Origin: RUG12461 sp045657665
GTDB taxonomy: Bacteria > Bacillota > Clostridia > Lachnospirales > Lachnospiraceae
Direction: 5' to 3'
Length of the DNA stretch: 64,000 nucleotides
NCBI GenBank assembly: GCA_045657665.1
Contig: JAZOTN010000030.1
Span: 62,001-126,000 of the forward strand
The notes under the pieces are model-generated. The model made no database searches. It was not told where the DNA came from and was given only the letters and a program-made list of their open reading frames with translations. Positions within the stretch are counted from its first letter, which is position 1. The number at the start of each line of letters is the position of its first letter. This document shows positions 15,381-24,057 of this stretch, piece after piece. The position numbers were made by a program, and so were the translations under genes.

Positions 15381-16526
15381 ATGAAGAATGTGTATGAACT
15401 GAAAAAAACCGACGGGCGGGCAAAAAGAGGGACCCTTCATACGGTACACGGCGATATCGAAACGCCGGTCTTTATGAATGTGGGAACCGTTGCGGCGATC
15501 AAGGGCGCGGTCTCGACGGATGACTTAAAGTTGATCGGAACGCAGGTGGAGCTTAGCAATACCTATCATCTCCATGTCCGGACGGGAGATGCTCTGATCA
15601 AAGAGCTCGGAGGCCTTCACAAATTCATGAAATGGGATCGCCCGATCTTAACCGACTCCGGCGGATTTCAGGTGTTTTCTCTTGCTTCGCTCCGTGCGAT
15701 CAAAGAAGAGGGCGTGACGTTCCGTTCGCATATCGACGGCAGACGGATCTTTATGGGGCCGGAGGAGAGTATGCGGATCCAGTCCAACCTTGCCTCCACG
15801 ATCGCGATGGCATTTGACGAATGTCCACCGGCACTGGCAGAGCGGAAATATGTAGAGGATTCCGTGGCGAGGACCACGCGGTGGCTTTACCGGTGCAAAG
15901 ATGAAATGAGCCGGCTGAACAGTCTTTCCGATACCATCAATCCGGATCAGATGCTGTTCGGTATCAATCAGGGCGCGATCTATGAGGATATCCGGATCGA
16001 TCACGCCAAGCGGATATCGGAGCTCGACCTTCCGGGCTACGCCGTCGGAGGGCTTGCCGTGGGTGAGACTCATGAGCAGATGTATCACATTCTGGATGTT
16101 ACTGTGCCGTATCTCCCGAAAGAGAAGCCGGTGTATCTGATGGGGGTCGGAACACCGGAAAACATTCTCGAAGCGGTGGACCGGGGAGTGGACTTTTTTG
16201 ACTGCGTCTATCCTTCCCGAAACGGCCGCCACGGACATGTCTACACGAATGAAGGAAAGAAAAACCTTTTCAATCAAAAATATGAAAAGGATCAAAGCCC
16301 GATCGATGAGACCTGCGGCTGCCCGGCTTGCAAAGGGGGATATTCAAGAGCCTATATCCGGCATCTCCTGAAGGCAAAGGAAATGCTGGGGATGCGGTTT
16401 TGCGTGCTGCACAACCTTTATTTTTATAATCACCTTATGGAAGAGATCCGGGGAGCGATCGAGGAAGGGCGGTATGCGGAGTATAGAAAAGAGAAAATCG
16501 CGAAAATGAAGAATGAAAATTCGTAA
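15381..16526 (+). CDS. tgt: queuine tRNA-ribosyltransferase
   Basis: Tgt exchanges guanine 34 of GUN-anticodon tRNAs for preQ1 in queuosine synthesis. The 381-residue length is typical. The base-binding Asp lies in LTDSGGFQVFSL and the nucleophilic Asp in FFDCVYPSRNGRHGH. The zinc site is CGCPAC followed by the His of CVLHNLYFYNHL. In many bacteria tgt is followed by yajC and secDF. Here yajC is about 18.6 kb away, beyond an accessory region. A terminator separates tgt from the upstream gene, so it is likely transcribed on its own. Confidence 0.97.
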   Translation: MKNVYELKKTDGRAKRGTLHTVHGDIETPVFMNVGTVAAIKGAVSTDDLKLIGTQVELSNTYHLHVRTGDALIKELGGLHKFMKWDRPILTDSGGFQVFSLASLRAIKEEGVTFRSHIDGRRIFMGPEESMRIQSNLASTIAMAFDECPPALAERKYVEDSVARTTRWLYRCKDEMSRLNSLSDTINPDQMLFGINQGAIYEDIRIDHAKRISELDLPGYAVGGLAVGETHEQMYHILDVTVPYLPKEKPVYLMGVGTPENILEAVDRGVDFFDCVYPSRNGRHGHVYTNEGKKNLFNQKYEKDQSPIDETCGCPACKGGYSRAYIRHLLKAKEMLGMRFCVLHNLYFYNHLMEEIRGAIEEGRYAEYRKEKIAKMKNENS

Positions 16527-16542
16527 TATATATCTTAAAACC

Positions 16543-16571
16543 TTGCGTAATATTTCGCTTATTGGTGTAAT
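16543..16571 (+). promoter_or_regulatory. probable promoter of the Phd/YefM-like gene
   Basis: TTGCGT (16543-16548) and TGTAAT (16566-16571) are 17 bases apart, and a TG dinucleotide at 16563-16564 makes an extended -10. The antitoxin-like start at 16596 lies 24 bases downstream. Confidence 0.45.
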
Positions 16572-16595
16572 TAATGAAGAAAGAGAGGTGAAATT

Positions 16596-16901
16596 ATGGC
16601 AGTGATCAGTCCCGTTTCGGGTTTAAGAAACTATAATACAGTGTTAGACAAAGTGGAATACGGTTCCCCTGTCTATCTGACTGTGAATGGACGCGGCAGA
16701 TACGCCATTCGGGATTTAGATACCGTTTTTTCGGATGTACCTAAGGCATCAAGTGACATAGAACTCACACATCAATACCTTGATGATTTGCAGGATAAAG
16801 TAGAGGAAGTGGCAAAACGCCCTGAGGCGCGACTATATGAGGATTTTGTTTCTCATAGAGGGGGATTAAAACTATTTCTTGTGATACTTTCCGGATTATG
16901 A
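16596..16901 (+). CDS. orphan Phd/YefM-family antitoxin
   Basis: This 101-residue protein begins MAVISPVSGLRNYNTVLDKV, with PVYLTVNGRGRYAIRD after it. This is the pattern of Phd/YefM antitoxins, which bind DNA with the N-terminal part and a RelE or Doc toxin with the C-terminal part. The last 15 residues (VSHRGGLKLFLVILSGL) are unlike a usual antitoxin tail and may be read-through into foreign sequence. No toxin frame follows. The next 300 bases hold an RNA-like element on the other strand. It may be a solitary regulator or the remnant of a broken toxin-antitoxin pair. Confidence 0.68.
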   Translation: MAVISPVSGLRNYNTVLDKVEYGSPVYLTVNGRGRYAIRDLDTVFSDVPKASSDIELTHQYLDDLQDKVEEVAKRPEARLYEDFVSHRGGLKLFLVILSGL

Positions 16902-16924
16902 TAGACTAATAACTGGAATCCAAG

Positions 16925-17024
16925 GGAATAAACGGTGTACCGCCGGGCTGAGATTGCCGTCTCGCCCGGCAGGGATGGTTGAATACAGCAACCACACGAT
17001 ACAGACAGGGTCTGCGGCACACGC
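16925..17024 (-). ncRNA. candidate structured small RNA with closing stem and three hairpins
   Basis: Read on the minus strand, a 7-bp closing stem (17022-17016 with 16941-16935) encloses three hairpins. These are 17014-17002 (5 bp), 16993-16977 (5 bp, 7-base loop) and 16970-16942 (7+4 bp with one bulge). The closing stem contains a G-U wobble on the minus strand that would be an A-C mismatch on the plus strand, so the minus strand is favoured. The promoter at 17031-17059 places the RNA start within about two bases of this stem. After it comes CGTTTATT, a weak terminator-like tail. I recognise no family. It is not a tRNA: there is no TTC arm and the third hairpin is too long. Confidence 0.55.
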
Positions 17025-17030
17025 AAACGT

Positions 17031-17059
17031 ATTGTAGCATATTTTATATGCGTTTACAA
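17031..17059 (-). promoter_or_regulatory. strong minus-strand promoter
   Basis: On the minus strand, TTGTAA (17059-17054) and TACAAT (17036-17031) are 17 bases apart. TGC directly before the -10 makes it an extended -10 promoter. Transcription would run leftward from about 17024 through the hairpin element. Confidence 0.65.
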
Positions 17060-17106
17060 AGTGTTTGAGTAGCCGCAGCACGTTGTTTTTTGTGTCCGAC
17101 TTTAAG

Positions 17107-17160
17107 GAGCGGGTACAGGTGTGGAAACATGCTTGTACCCGCTCTTCTTGGATTCTTCTA
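17107..17160 (+). terminator. hairpin upstream of the surface protein gene
   Basis: GAGCGGGTACA (17107-17117) pairs perfectly with TGTACCCGCTC (17134-17144), followed by TTCTTGGATTCTTCT. It looks like an intrinsic terminator, but no gene directly upstream needs one. The right arm and tail recur, without the left arm, after the surface gene at 21807-21830. Confidence 0.45.
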
Positions 17161-17220
17161 AAAGTGTGAATTGAATAGTGTCAGATACAGGATTACAACG
17201 TGGCGGAAGGAGGAACTGTG

Positions 17221-20200
17221 ATGAAGAAGATGTGGAAAAGATTTTTGACGGCGGCAATTTGTTGTGCATTTTTTGGGGCGCAACTCGGATCAGAGCGGAT
17301 TCTGGCAACGGAGAATGAAAGTGAAACTGTAACCGAAGACGACTCATTGCAGGATGATGGGCTTGCCGTAGAGGAGACAGAAGATAATGAGAATAATAGC
17401 GTGGGTGAGGCGCAAGCGCAGGAAGAAAGCGGGCATGAGGATGACTTAGAAGAGATTCAGGTGGATTCCGTAGGACGTGGCTCGGTAAGCATGTCAGAGT
17501 CGGAATATAACAGCAAAATGAATGCATTTATTTCGGACGGGAGATGGTGTAATGGAAGAGCTTGGGGCTATTATAAAGAGCCGGAGATGGTGTCGAGGGA
17601 GCGCAGCGGTATAGGGTGCTTTGCATATGCATGTGATTTCAGTAAATATATGTACGGTATTGATAACTATACGGATGGTGAAGCTTATACAGATATAAAT
17701 GCTATTCGAACAGGTGATGTGATTCGTGCTCCGGGACATACGTTTGTTGTGCTGTCAAGGAATGGGAATAATCTATATACAGCAGAGGGAAATTATGGTC
17801 TTACCAATCCATCGGTTTCAATCAGAAACCCAGGATACCAGATCATTGGAGAGTCTTTTTACAATCCAAATTCCAGGGAATATTCGACACTGGAAATGGG
17901 TTACCATTTTGTAAACGTCACTCAAAACAATTTCAAATACAGCGTTGACAAAGTCGAAGGAGGACGTGGTACCGTACATCTCGTCGGGTGGGTTTTTGAT
18001 GATGTGAATATTTCAAAATCAATACAGATCCATGCATATATCGATGGGGGACCGGGTTCCGGGGCAGCAGGGTACGCGATTGATGCAAATGTGGCACGGA
18101 CGGATGTGGATGCTGCCTACCATTGCGGTGCGTTTCACGGGTTTGATTATGTGATTCAGGGGATAAGCAGTGGAAATCATGTAGTGCAGCTGTTTGCGAA
18201 TGATCAATATAATGGTACAAGCAAGAAAATAGGGGAGTATTCGGTGAGCGTTGCCACACCGAATGTTTTTAAATATGGCGTAGAGAAGGTTGAGGGAGGA
18301 CGTTGCTCGATACGACTTGCCGGGTGGGTTTTTGATGATGCAAATATCTCAAGGTCAATACAGGTCCATGCCTATATAGACGGAGGACCGGGCTCCGGGG
18401 CGGAAGGGTACGCAATTGATGCAAATGTAGCGCGGACAGATGTGGATGCTTCCTATCATTGCGGTGCGTTTCACGGGTTTGATTATGTGATTCAGGGGAT
18501 AAGCAGTGGAAATCATGTAGTGCAGCTGTTTGCGAACGATCAATATAATAGTACGAACAAAAAAATAGGAGACTTTTCAGTAAGCGTTGTCGCGCCTCCT
18601 GTAATGCGGGATGGAGAAGGTGCCGGGCAGACTGTTCCCGATGGCGACTATCAGATCCAGCTTGCTGCGTACAATGGAGAATGGACACTTGATGTGCCGG
18701 GCGATACAGCGGCAATCAGAAATGGGACAAATGCAGCTATATGCAAAGGTTTCAACAGAAAGTATGATGTATTCACTGTGAAATATCTGGGAAATGGCTA
18801 TTACAATATTCTTCATAAGGGTTCCGGAAAATGCCTCGACATGGGGAGCAGCCTGAAAAACGGTGGGAATGTATACTTTTATGATAATGGCGGAATAGGA
18901 CATCTGAATCAACAATGGTCTATATCAAAGGATTCGGACGGATGGTTTCGGATTCGGTCACGATGGAGCGGGTTATATCTTGATGGCGGTGGAGATAATT
19001 ATAATGTGCACCAATGGGAAGGGAAGGAAAGCATTGCAAATCAGAAGTGGAAGTTCCTTTGCAGTGTAAAATCGGTATCCCTGAATCAGTCAGCAATTTC
19101 CTTGAATGTGGGGGAAACGCAGGCTCTGACAGCCACAGTTCTGCCGGATGACGCTTCAAATAAGAGGGTTTCGTGGATTAGTGCAAATCCAGCAATTGCG
19201 ACGGTAGACAGTATGGGAAAGGTGGTTGCAGTCAAAAAGGGGAAGACTACTATCACAGTAAAAACCGAGGACGGCGGCTATACCGGGACCTGCGCGGTGA
19301 CAGTTACAGAGAAGCAAAGCGGCATGCCGAATCCGACGACAAATGAAAAAGTAACGGAAATTGCGCTAAGTCAGGCGGCGGTTTCGATCTACACGAACGA
19401 AAATGAACAGAATGCAGTAACACTGACTGCGTCTGTGCTTCCGGAAAACGCATCCAATAAAACGCTTGCATGGACATGTGCAAATCCTCAAATTGCATCG
19501 CTCTCTGTGGACGAATCAACCGGGAAAGCAACAATCACAGCGGTTTCGAATGGGAAAACGAAAGTGACGGTAAAAGCAACAGACGGAAGTGCGAAGACAG
19601 CCGTTTGTGATGTCACGGTGTCCACAAAAACAGAGGGGATTTCCCTATATTGGGCATCCGGAAAAACCTTGACAGAAATAGGGGCAGTATCGCTGGCAGA
19701 GGGGAAAACCGGGACTCTGAAAGTTGTTCAAAATCCGCTTGGATCGTCAACTGTTCGGATGATCTGGTTTTCTTCCGATGCTTCGGTTGCAACAGTTTCG
19801 CAATCAGGGTTGGTTTCGGCTAAATCGAACGGAGTCGCTACAATCGAAGCTGTCAGCGAAGATGGAGAATATAGTGCGACATGTACCGTAACGGTCTATG
19901 AACCGGTCACATCCATTAAGCTCGGAAAAACTGCCTTGAAGATTGGCGAAGGGGATAGCGCGTTAATCCCTGTAACTGCGGTATTACCGGAAACGGCAAC
20001 AAATCAGGAAATTGTATGGAGCAGCAGCAACGAAGACGTTGCAACGGTAAGCTCGGAGGGAATGGTTACGGCAAAACAGCTTCCAACGGGGAAGCAGACT
20101 GCAACGGCAACTGTTACGGCATTGGCAGCGGATGGAAGTGGGAAAAGCGCAAAATGCACGGTGACGGTTGGAAAAGCGGTTTCATCACTTGTGATTGCAC

Positions 20201-21795
20201 CCAAATCGGGAGGCAATCAGCTTGCAAAAGGGAAAACAATGTCCTTGGTAGCGACATTTCAACCGACAAATCCCTTAAATAAAACTCTTACATGGGCGAG
20301 CAGTGATGAGAATGTTGCGGTGGTCAGTAAAGCAGGCGTCGTGAAGGGCATTGGAGCAGGTACGGCAACAATTCGTGCCGTCAGTGAGGCGGGAGAAAAA
20401 GGTGCTTCCTATACTGTGCGGGTATATGTTCCGGCAACGGGAATCAAGTTGAATCAGAGCAACATCATTCTTGGCGCCGGGAAAAGCTTTTCTCTTCAGG
20501 CGACAACCTCACCCGCGGATGCGTCCGGCTCGTCGATTACGTGGACAAGCAGTGACGAGTCGCTGGTAACAGTGGATGGAAACGGAAGGGTGACAGCAAA
20601 TGCGATTCCGCAGGGAAAAAAGAGCGCATCGGCAAAAATCACGGCAACACTTCTTTCTGACGGCGGAATCAAAAAAGCAGCCACCTGTTCTGTTACAGTA
20701 AAGCCGGAGATTGGCGTTACGGCAGTAAAACTGAATAAAACCAGCCTGAAGTTGGGGGAGGGGAGCGTTTACACGCTTTCTACGTCAGTGTTGCCGGTTA
20801 CCGCGGATAATACTGCTATTATCTGGAGTACAAGTGACGAAAGCGTTGCGAGGGTGAGTCAGGACGGAGTGGTTACGGCGGGGACGGTTCCGCAGGGAAA
20901 GAAAACCGCAACGGCAAAAATAACCGCGACGGCAGCAGACGGAAGCAAAAAGGCGGCGTCCTGCACCGTTACTGTGGGAAACGCGGTTACGGCGCTTGCG
21001 ATTACAAACGGAAACGTAAGACTTGCCGAGAAAAAGACACTTACACTGAAAACCGTTTACAACAGCGGAGACAAAAATACGCCGGTAAACACAGGGCTGA
21101 TCTGGACAAGTAGTAATGAAAATATAGCAAAAGTCAGCGCAAAAGGAGTGGTAACGGCAGTCGGAAACGGTACAGCAACAATCACTGCGACATCTGAGGA
21201 GAGCCTGGCAACCGGAAGCCAAAAGAGCGCTTCTTGCATGATTACATCTTATGTTCCGGTTTCAAAAGTGGCACTGAATCGAACCAGTGTGTCTATAGGA
21301 AAAGGGAAGACGATTACACTGCAGGCATCTTCTATTCTTCCGGCAAATGCGGCGGATAAGACATTAGTGTGGAGTAGCAGCAATTCAAGCATCGCATCGG
21401 TAGACAATGCAGGAAAAGTGACGGCGAATGGGGTCGGCACGGCACGTATTACTGTAACAGCAGCGGATGGAAGCAAAAAAAGCGCTTCCTGTACTGTGAA
21501 GGTGCTTGGACGTGTCAGTGAAATTTCTATTGCGGAGACCCGGGGTGGAATTACAAAGAAAGCAGACGGTTCCTATACCTTAAGCATCAAGAAAGGAAGG
21601 ACGATGACAGCAAAAGCCGTGGTGTCACCATCCAACGCAGTGGATAAAACGGTTTCCTATCGAAGCAGCAATCCCTCTATCGCAACTGTCAGCGCTTCGG
21701 GACAAATTAAAGCGGTCGGCAATGGAACGGCTGTGATTACCGTGACATCCTCTGACGGGGGATATAAAGCTAAATGCACAGTAACGGTGGAATGA
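17221..21795 (+). CDS. large secreted surface protein: papain-like, tandem domains, ricin lectin, BIG2 repeats
   Basis: This 1524-residue exported protein starts at ATG 17221 behind AAGGAGG (17207-17213). It has a signal peptide (1-30), an acidic spacer and a papain-like (NlpC/P60- or CHAP-type) domain (about 80-230) with Cys in GIGCFAYACDF and His in APGHTFVVL. Two nearly identical 112-residue domains follow (238-349, 350-461), then a ricin-type beta-trefoil (about 471-610) and about ten Ig-like group 2 (BIG2) repeats to the end. No LPxTG sorting signal or S-layer module is present, so attachment probably depends on lectin or Ig domains. It is likely a wall-lytic or adhesive protein. Substrate is unknown. 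Confidence 0.85.
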   Translation: MKKMWKRFLTAAICCAFFGAQLGSERILATENESETVTEDDSLQDDGLAVEETEDNENNSVGEAQAQEESGHEDDLEEIQVDSVGRGSVSMSESEYNSKMNAFISDGRWCNGRAWGYYKEPEMVSRERSGIGCFAYACDFSKYMYGIDNYTDGEAYTDINAIRTGDVIRAPGHTFVVLSRNGNNLYTAEGNYGLTNPSVSIRNPGYQIIGESFYNPNSREYSTLEMGYHFVNVTQNNFKYSVDKVEGGRGTVHLVGWVFDDVNISKSIQIHAYIDGGPGSGAAGYAIDANVARTDVDAAYHCGAFHGFDYVIQGISSGNHVVQLFANDQYNGTSKKIGEYSVSVATPNVFKYGVEKVEGGRCSIRLAGWVFDDANISRSIQVHAYIDGGPGSGAEGYAIDANVARTDVDASYHCGAFHGFDYVIQGISSGNHVVQLFANDQYNSTNKKIGDFSVSVVAPPVMRDGEGAGQTVPDGDYQIQLAAYNGEWTLDVPGDTAAIRNGTNAAICKGFNRKYDVFTVKYLGNGYYNILHKGSGKCLDMGSSLKNGGNVYFYDNGGIGHLNQQWSISKDSDGWFRIRSRWSGLYLDGGGDNYNVHQWEGKESIANQKWKFLCSVKSVSLNQSAISLNVGETQALTATVLPDDASNKRVSWISANPAIATVDSMGKVVAVKKGKTTITVKTEDGGYTGTCAVTVTEKQSGMPNPTTNEKVTEIALSQAAVSIYTNENEQNAVTLTASVLPENASNKTLAWTCANPQIASLSVDESTGKATITAVSNGKTKVTVKATDGSAKTAVCDVTVSTKTEGISLYWASGKTLTEIGAVSLAEGKTGTLKVVQNPLGSSTVRMIWFSSDASVATVSQSGLVSAKSNGVATIEAVSEDGEYSATCTVTVYEPVTSIKLGKTALKIGEGDSALIPVTAVLPETATNQEIVWSSSNEDVATVSSEGMVTAKQLPTGKQTATATVTALAADGSGKSAKCTVTVGKAVSSLVIAPKSGGNQLAKGKTMSLVATFQPTNPLNKTLTWASSDENVAVVSKAGVVKGIGAGTATIRAVSEAGEKGASYTVRVYVPATGIKLNQSNIILGAGKSFSLQATTSPADASGSSITWTSSDESLVTVDGNGRVTANAIPQGKKSASAKITATLLSDGGIKKAATCSVTVKPEIGVTAVKLNKTSLKLGEGSVYTLSTSVLPVTADNTAIIWSTSDESVARVSQDGVVTAGTVPQGKKTATAKITATAADGSKKAASCTVTVGNAVTALAITNGNVRLAEKKTLTLKTVYNSGDKNTPVNTGLIWTSSNENIAKVSAKGVVTAVGNGTATITATSEESLATGSQKSASCMITSYVPVSKVALNRTSVSIGKGKTITLQASSILPANAADKTLVWSSSNSSIASVDNAGKVTANGVGTARITVTAADGSKKSASCTVKVLGRVSEISIAETRGGITKKADGSYTLSIKKGRTMTAKAVVSPSNAVDKTVSYRSSNPSIATVSASGQIKAVGNGTAVITVTSSDGGYKAKCTVTVE
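17932..18603 (+). repeat. in-gene tandem duplication, 336-base unit
   Basis: Two adjacent units (17932-18267 and 18268-18603) encode the duplicated GGPGSGA/GYAIDANVARTDVDA domain. Some stretches are identical over many tens of bases; for example 18121-18200 matches 18457-18536. This indicates a recent duplication or ongoing conversion. Confidence 0.9.
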
Positions 21796-21852
21796 GAAAA
21801 AAACATTTGTACCCGTTTTTTGGATTCCGTAATTAACAAGGAGAGAAAGCAG

Positions 21853-23385
21853 ATGAAAAGAAATATTTGTCCAGTTGTTCTGAGTGGGATTTTAGCACTT
21901 ACATTTTCGGCATGTGGCAGTACGATAACGCAGACTGAGTCTCAGATTTCTACCGAGACGGAAAAGGCAGCGACGACAGAAAATGATGAAACAATTACGA
22001 ATACTGAATCAGAGAAATCTGAATCAGAAGAACCGGAATCAGAGGATGCTGACGATCAGAATGCAGATGTAAGGAAAGAAGTAGAAGAGTTACTTGATTT
22101 GAATATTGATGAATATGAAAGCACAGGGCATGTGTGCGGAGGGGTGATTCCTGTTTATAATGAATCGAAATGGGGGGCACTAAACTATAACGGGGTAGAG
22201 ATCATTCCTTGTGAATATGATGGATATATTTGTGGACCTAATAAAGATGGGTATATTGTGATGTTCAAAGGTGATGAAAATGCGGAATATACACTTTTTG
22301 ACAATACTGGGAAAACGATATATCAAGGACCGGAGCATATTGTGGCAAGTAATGGATTTTACATTATTGCACGTGGAGACGAAGAGAATGGTCAGACCAA
22401 TACGTTCATAGATTATTATCACTATGATGGAACGCTCGTTACATCTGTCGACACGCAATCGCCGGGGGATTGGGGTGTTAGTTGGGAACCGCACGGTTTC
22501 TATGATGGATTGTCGCTGGTGGAAAGGAATATGGGAAGTGTAGTTTATTCCAGAAGCGATCAGACAGCAGTTATGCCATTTGATGTGGGATTTGTGAATG
22601 AGGGAGGCAGTGTAGATTGGCATGACGGAGATGGATTCGACGAGACAGATTATTCTGAAGTTATGGGGTATGAGGAATATACCAGTCAAGCTACCGCGGC
22701 AAACAGTACGAACAGTAATACCGGTCAAGCGTATGGGGCGATGAGTGTTGCAAACGAGTCCATACCGATGAATTCGCTGAATAATGGATATTACCTGGCA
22801 TATTATGAGTTTTCGGGAGAACGCGTGCTGCGAGATAAGGATCATATCGTCGCGGCTGTTATGATGGATATGATTACGTTGCAGGATGATGCGCTCATAT
22901 ATGGTAAGGATAGCGTTTCGGCAGCGGGTAATAGTTTCCCGATATATGGCAGCGACTCTGAAACGTACTACGATGAGAATCGCATCCTCGCATACCCGTC
23001 GGACGGTGATTGGTATTATAATTATGGATCAAAAATACTGATGTATATCAATGGCAAATATGTATTAATGGATCTCCTGTCATCTGAAGAATTAAAATAT
23101 AATGTTTTTGATTATTGTGAGATGAGCGATGAGAATTATTGGCTTGTACAAAGTGGGGATCGGTGGGGATATATTGATCACGAAGGAGAAATAAAAGCAC
23201 TTTTCGAGGACGCCGGAGCCTTTCATAATGGAGTCGCTCCGATAGTTGAAGGTAAGATGGCATATTTGATAGACGAGAATTTTGAGAAGGTTCAGGAACT
23301 CGGGGAGGCGGACAGTGTATATTGCGCGGGGGAAATCTTTGTGATTAACAAGGACGGAAATAAAAGGCTGTTTGCATTGAAATAG
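21853..23385 (+). CDS. WG-repeat-like lipoprotein
   Basis: This 510-residue protein starts at ATG 21853 behind AAGGAGAG. It has a signal peptide ending in the lipobox FSAC, followed by a Thr/Glu/Ser-rich linker (about 25-80). The remainder contains motifs like SKWGALNYNGVEIIPCEYDGY and DRWGYIDHEGEIKALFEDAG, characteristic of WG (KWG) beta-repeat proteins. It is predicted to be anchored on the outer face. Its WG-like body resembles that of the zinc-ribbon protein at 27562, so the two may share a function. It lies 57 bases after the surface protein gene. Confidence 0.75.
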   Translation: MKRNICPVVLSGILALTFSACGSTITQTESQISTETEKAATTENDETITNTESEKSESEEPESEDADDQNADVRKEVEELLDLNIDEYESTGHVCGGVIPVYNESKWGALNYNGVEIIPCEYDGYICGPNKDGYIVMFKGDENAEYTLFDNTGKTIYQGPEHIVASNGFYIIARGDEENGQTNTFIDYYHYDGTLVTSVDTQSPGDWGVSWEPHGFYDGLSLVERNMGSVVYSRSDQTAVMPFDVGFVNEGGSVDWHDGDGFDETDYSEVMGYEEYTSQATAANSTNSNTGQAYGAMSVANESIPMNSLNNGYYLAYYEFSGERVLRDKDHIVAAVMMDMITLQDDALIYGKDSVSAAGNSFPIYGSDSETYYDENRILAYPSDGDWYYNYGSKILMYINGKYVLMDLLSSEELKYNVFDYCEMSDENYWLVQSGDRWGYIDHEGEIKALFEDAGAFHNGVAPIVEGKMAYLIDENFEKVQELGEADSVYCAGEIFVINKDGNKRLFALK

Positions 23386-23572
23386 GGATGCAAATATGCT
23401 TTCATAGAGCGCCTTGAAAAATACGGAGTTACAGCGAAGAAGCATCACCGCGCTGCATATAAGAAATCTTTACAGATTCGCTGTGGCAACAACGACATAC
23501 GACCTATATTAAGAAAAAACTGCTTCTTTCGACACGGGAGGAGCGGCTCGTCGAAAACAGGATTTTATATGG

Positions 23573-23914
23573 ATGCATGGCGTGTCCATGTACCTTGGAA
23601 AAGAATTGACCATCAAGGCGCTGCTTTGTGCGTATGCATTGCTGAAAAATGGCGGTTATATGAAGTATGATTATCTGATTATGACGGAATCCATGCGTCG
23701 TGTGTTGGCAACGCAAGGGTGGCCGAAGGGTCGCGGGGAGATGGATATTTTTCCGAATGCGCAGGAGGCGATAGAACGTGCGCGGGAAGTGACGTCGGTT
23801 GTGAATGACACCCTGAAAGGGAATGGTTTTTTTGACATTGATGACATTCAGACGACATTGGTCGAGCCATGGGGCGCAACCAGTGTCAGAGTGACGATGC
23901 GGAAGTACGTCTGA
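23573..23914 (+). CDS. small hypothetical protein
   Basis: An open frame of 113 residues ends in VEPWGATSVRVTMRKYV. I recognise no family. No good ribosome site precedes ATG 23573. An internal ATG at 23660 (MKYDYLIMTESMRRV) would give 84 residues and may be the true start. The 187 bases before it contain a different frame, open from the previous stop, that reads like coding sequence (IERLEKYGVTAKKHHRAAYKK). The stretch 23386-23660 may therefore be a decayed gene. Confidence 0.4.
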   Translation: MHGVSMYLGKELTIKALLCAYALLKNGGYMKYDYLIMTESMRRVLATQGWPKGRGEMDIFPNAQEAIERAREVTSVVNDTLKGNGFFDIDDIQTTLVEPWGATSVRVTMRKYV

Positions 23915-24057
23915 GTTCAGGTTTAACCGAATGTCCCAATCATTGATCCAACTGGAAACAGGCACATTGAAAACTTCATATTGGAAGGCGCAGAATGTCT
24001 TGTCGGAAGACGAGAAACATGGTATCTTATAAGCATATAACATCGAAAGGAGCAGTG

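Larger units (their letters stand above)
16902..17220. other. gene-free gap with structured RNA signals
   Basis: The 319 bases hold no credible protein gene. They carry, left to right, a compact multi-hairpin element, a strong minus-strand promoter that would transcribe it, an 11-base-pair hairpin at 17107-17144 and the ribosome site of the surface protein gene. A weak plus-strand promoter candidate (TTGAAT 17171, TACAAC 17194) lies too close to the ribosome site to be trusted. Confidence 0.7.

Noticed and set aside
16942..16970. TPP-riboswitch-like string GGGCTGAGAT on the plus strand
   Set aside because: The conserved CCTGATCTGGATAATGCCAGCG half is missing, and the promoter and wobble pair favour the opposite strand.
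16935..17022. tRNA-like cloverleaf on the minus strand (7-bp closing stem, 5-bp stem with 7-base loop that would give anticodon GTA)
   Set aside because: No TTC-containing T arm, a D-loop of three bases, a 29-base third hairpin and no CCA-compatible end. It is better treated as another structured RNA.
23386..23657. Frame reading IERLEKYGVTAKKHHRAAYKK after the WG-like lipoprotein
   Set aside because: Open directly from the previous stop but without a start codon or ribosome site, and no family recognised. Mentioned only as possible gene decay.
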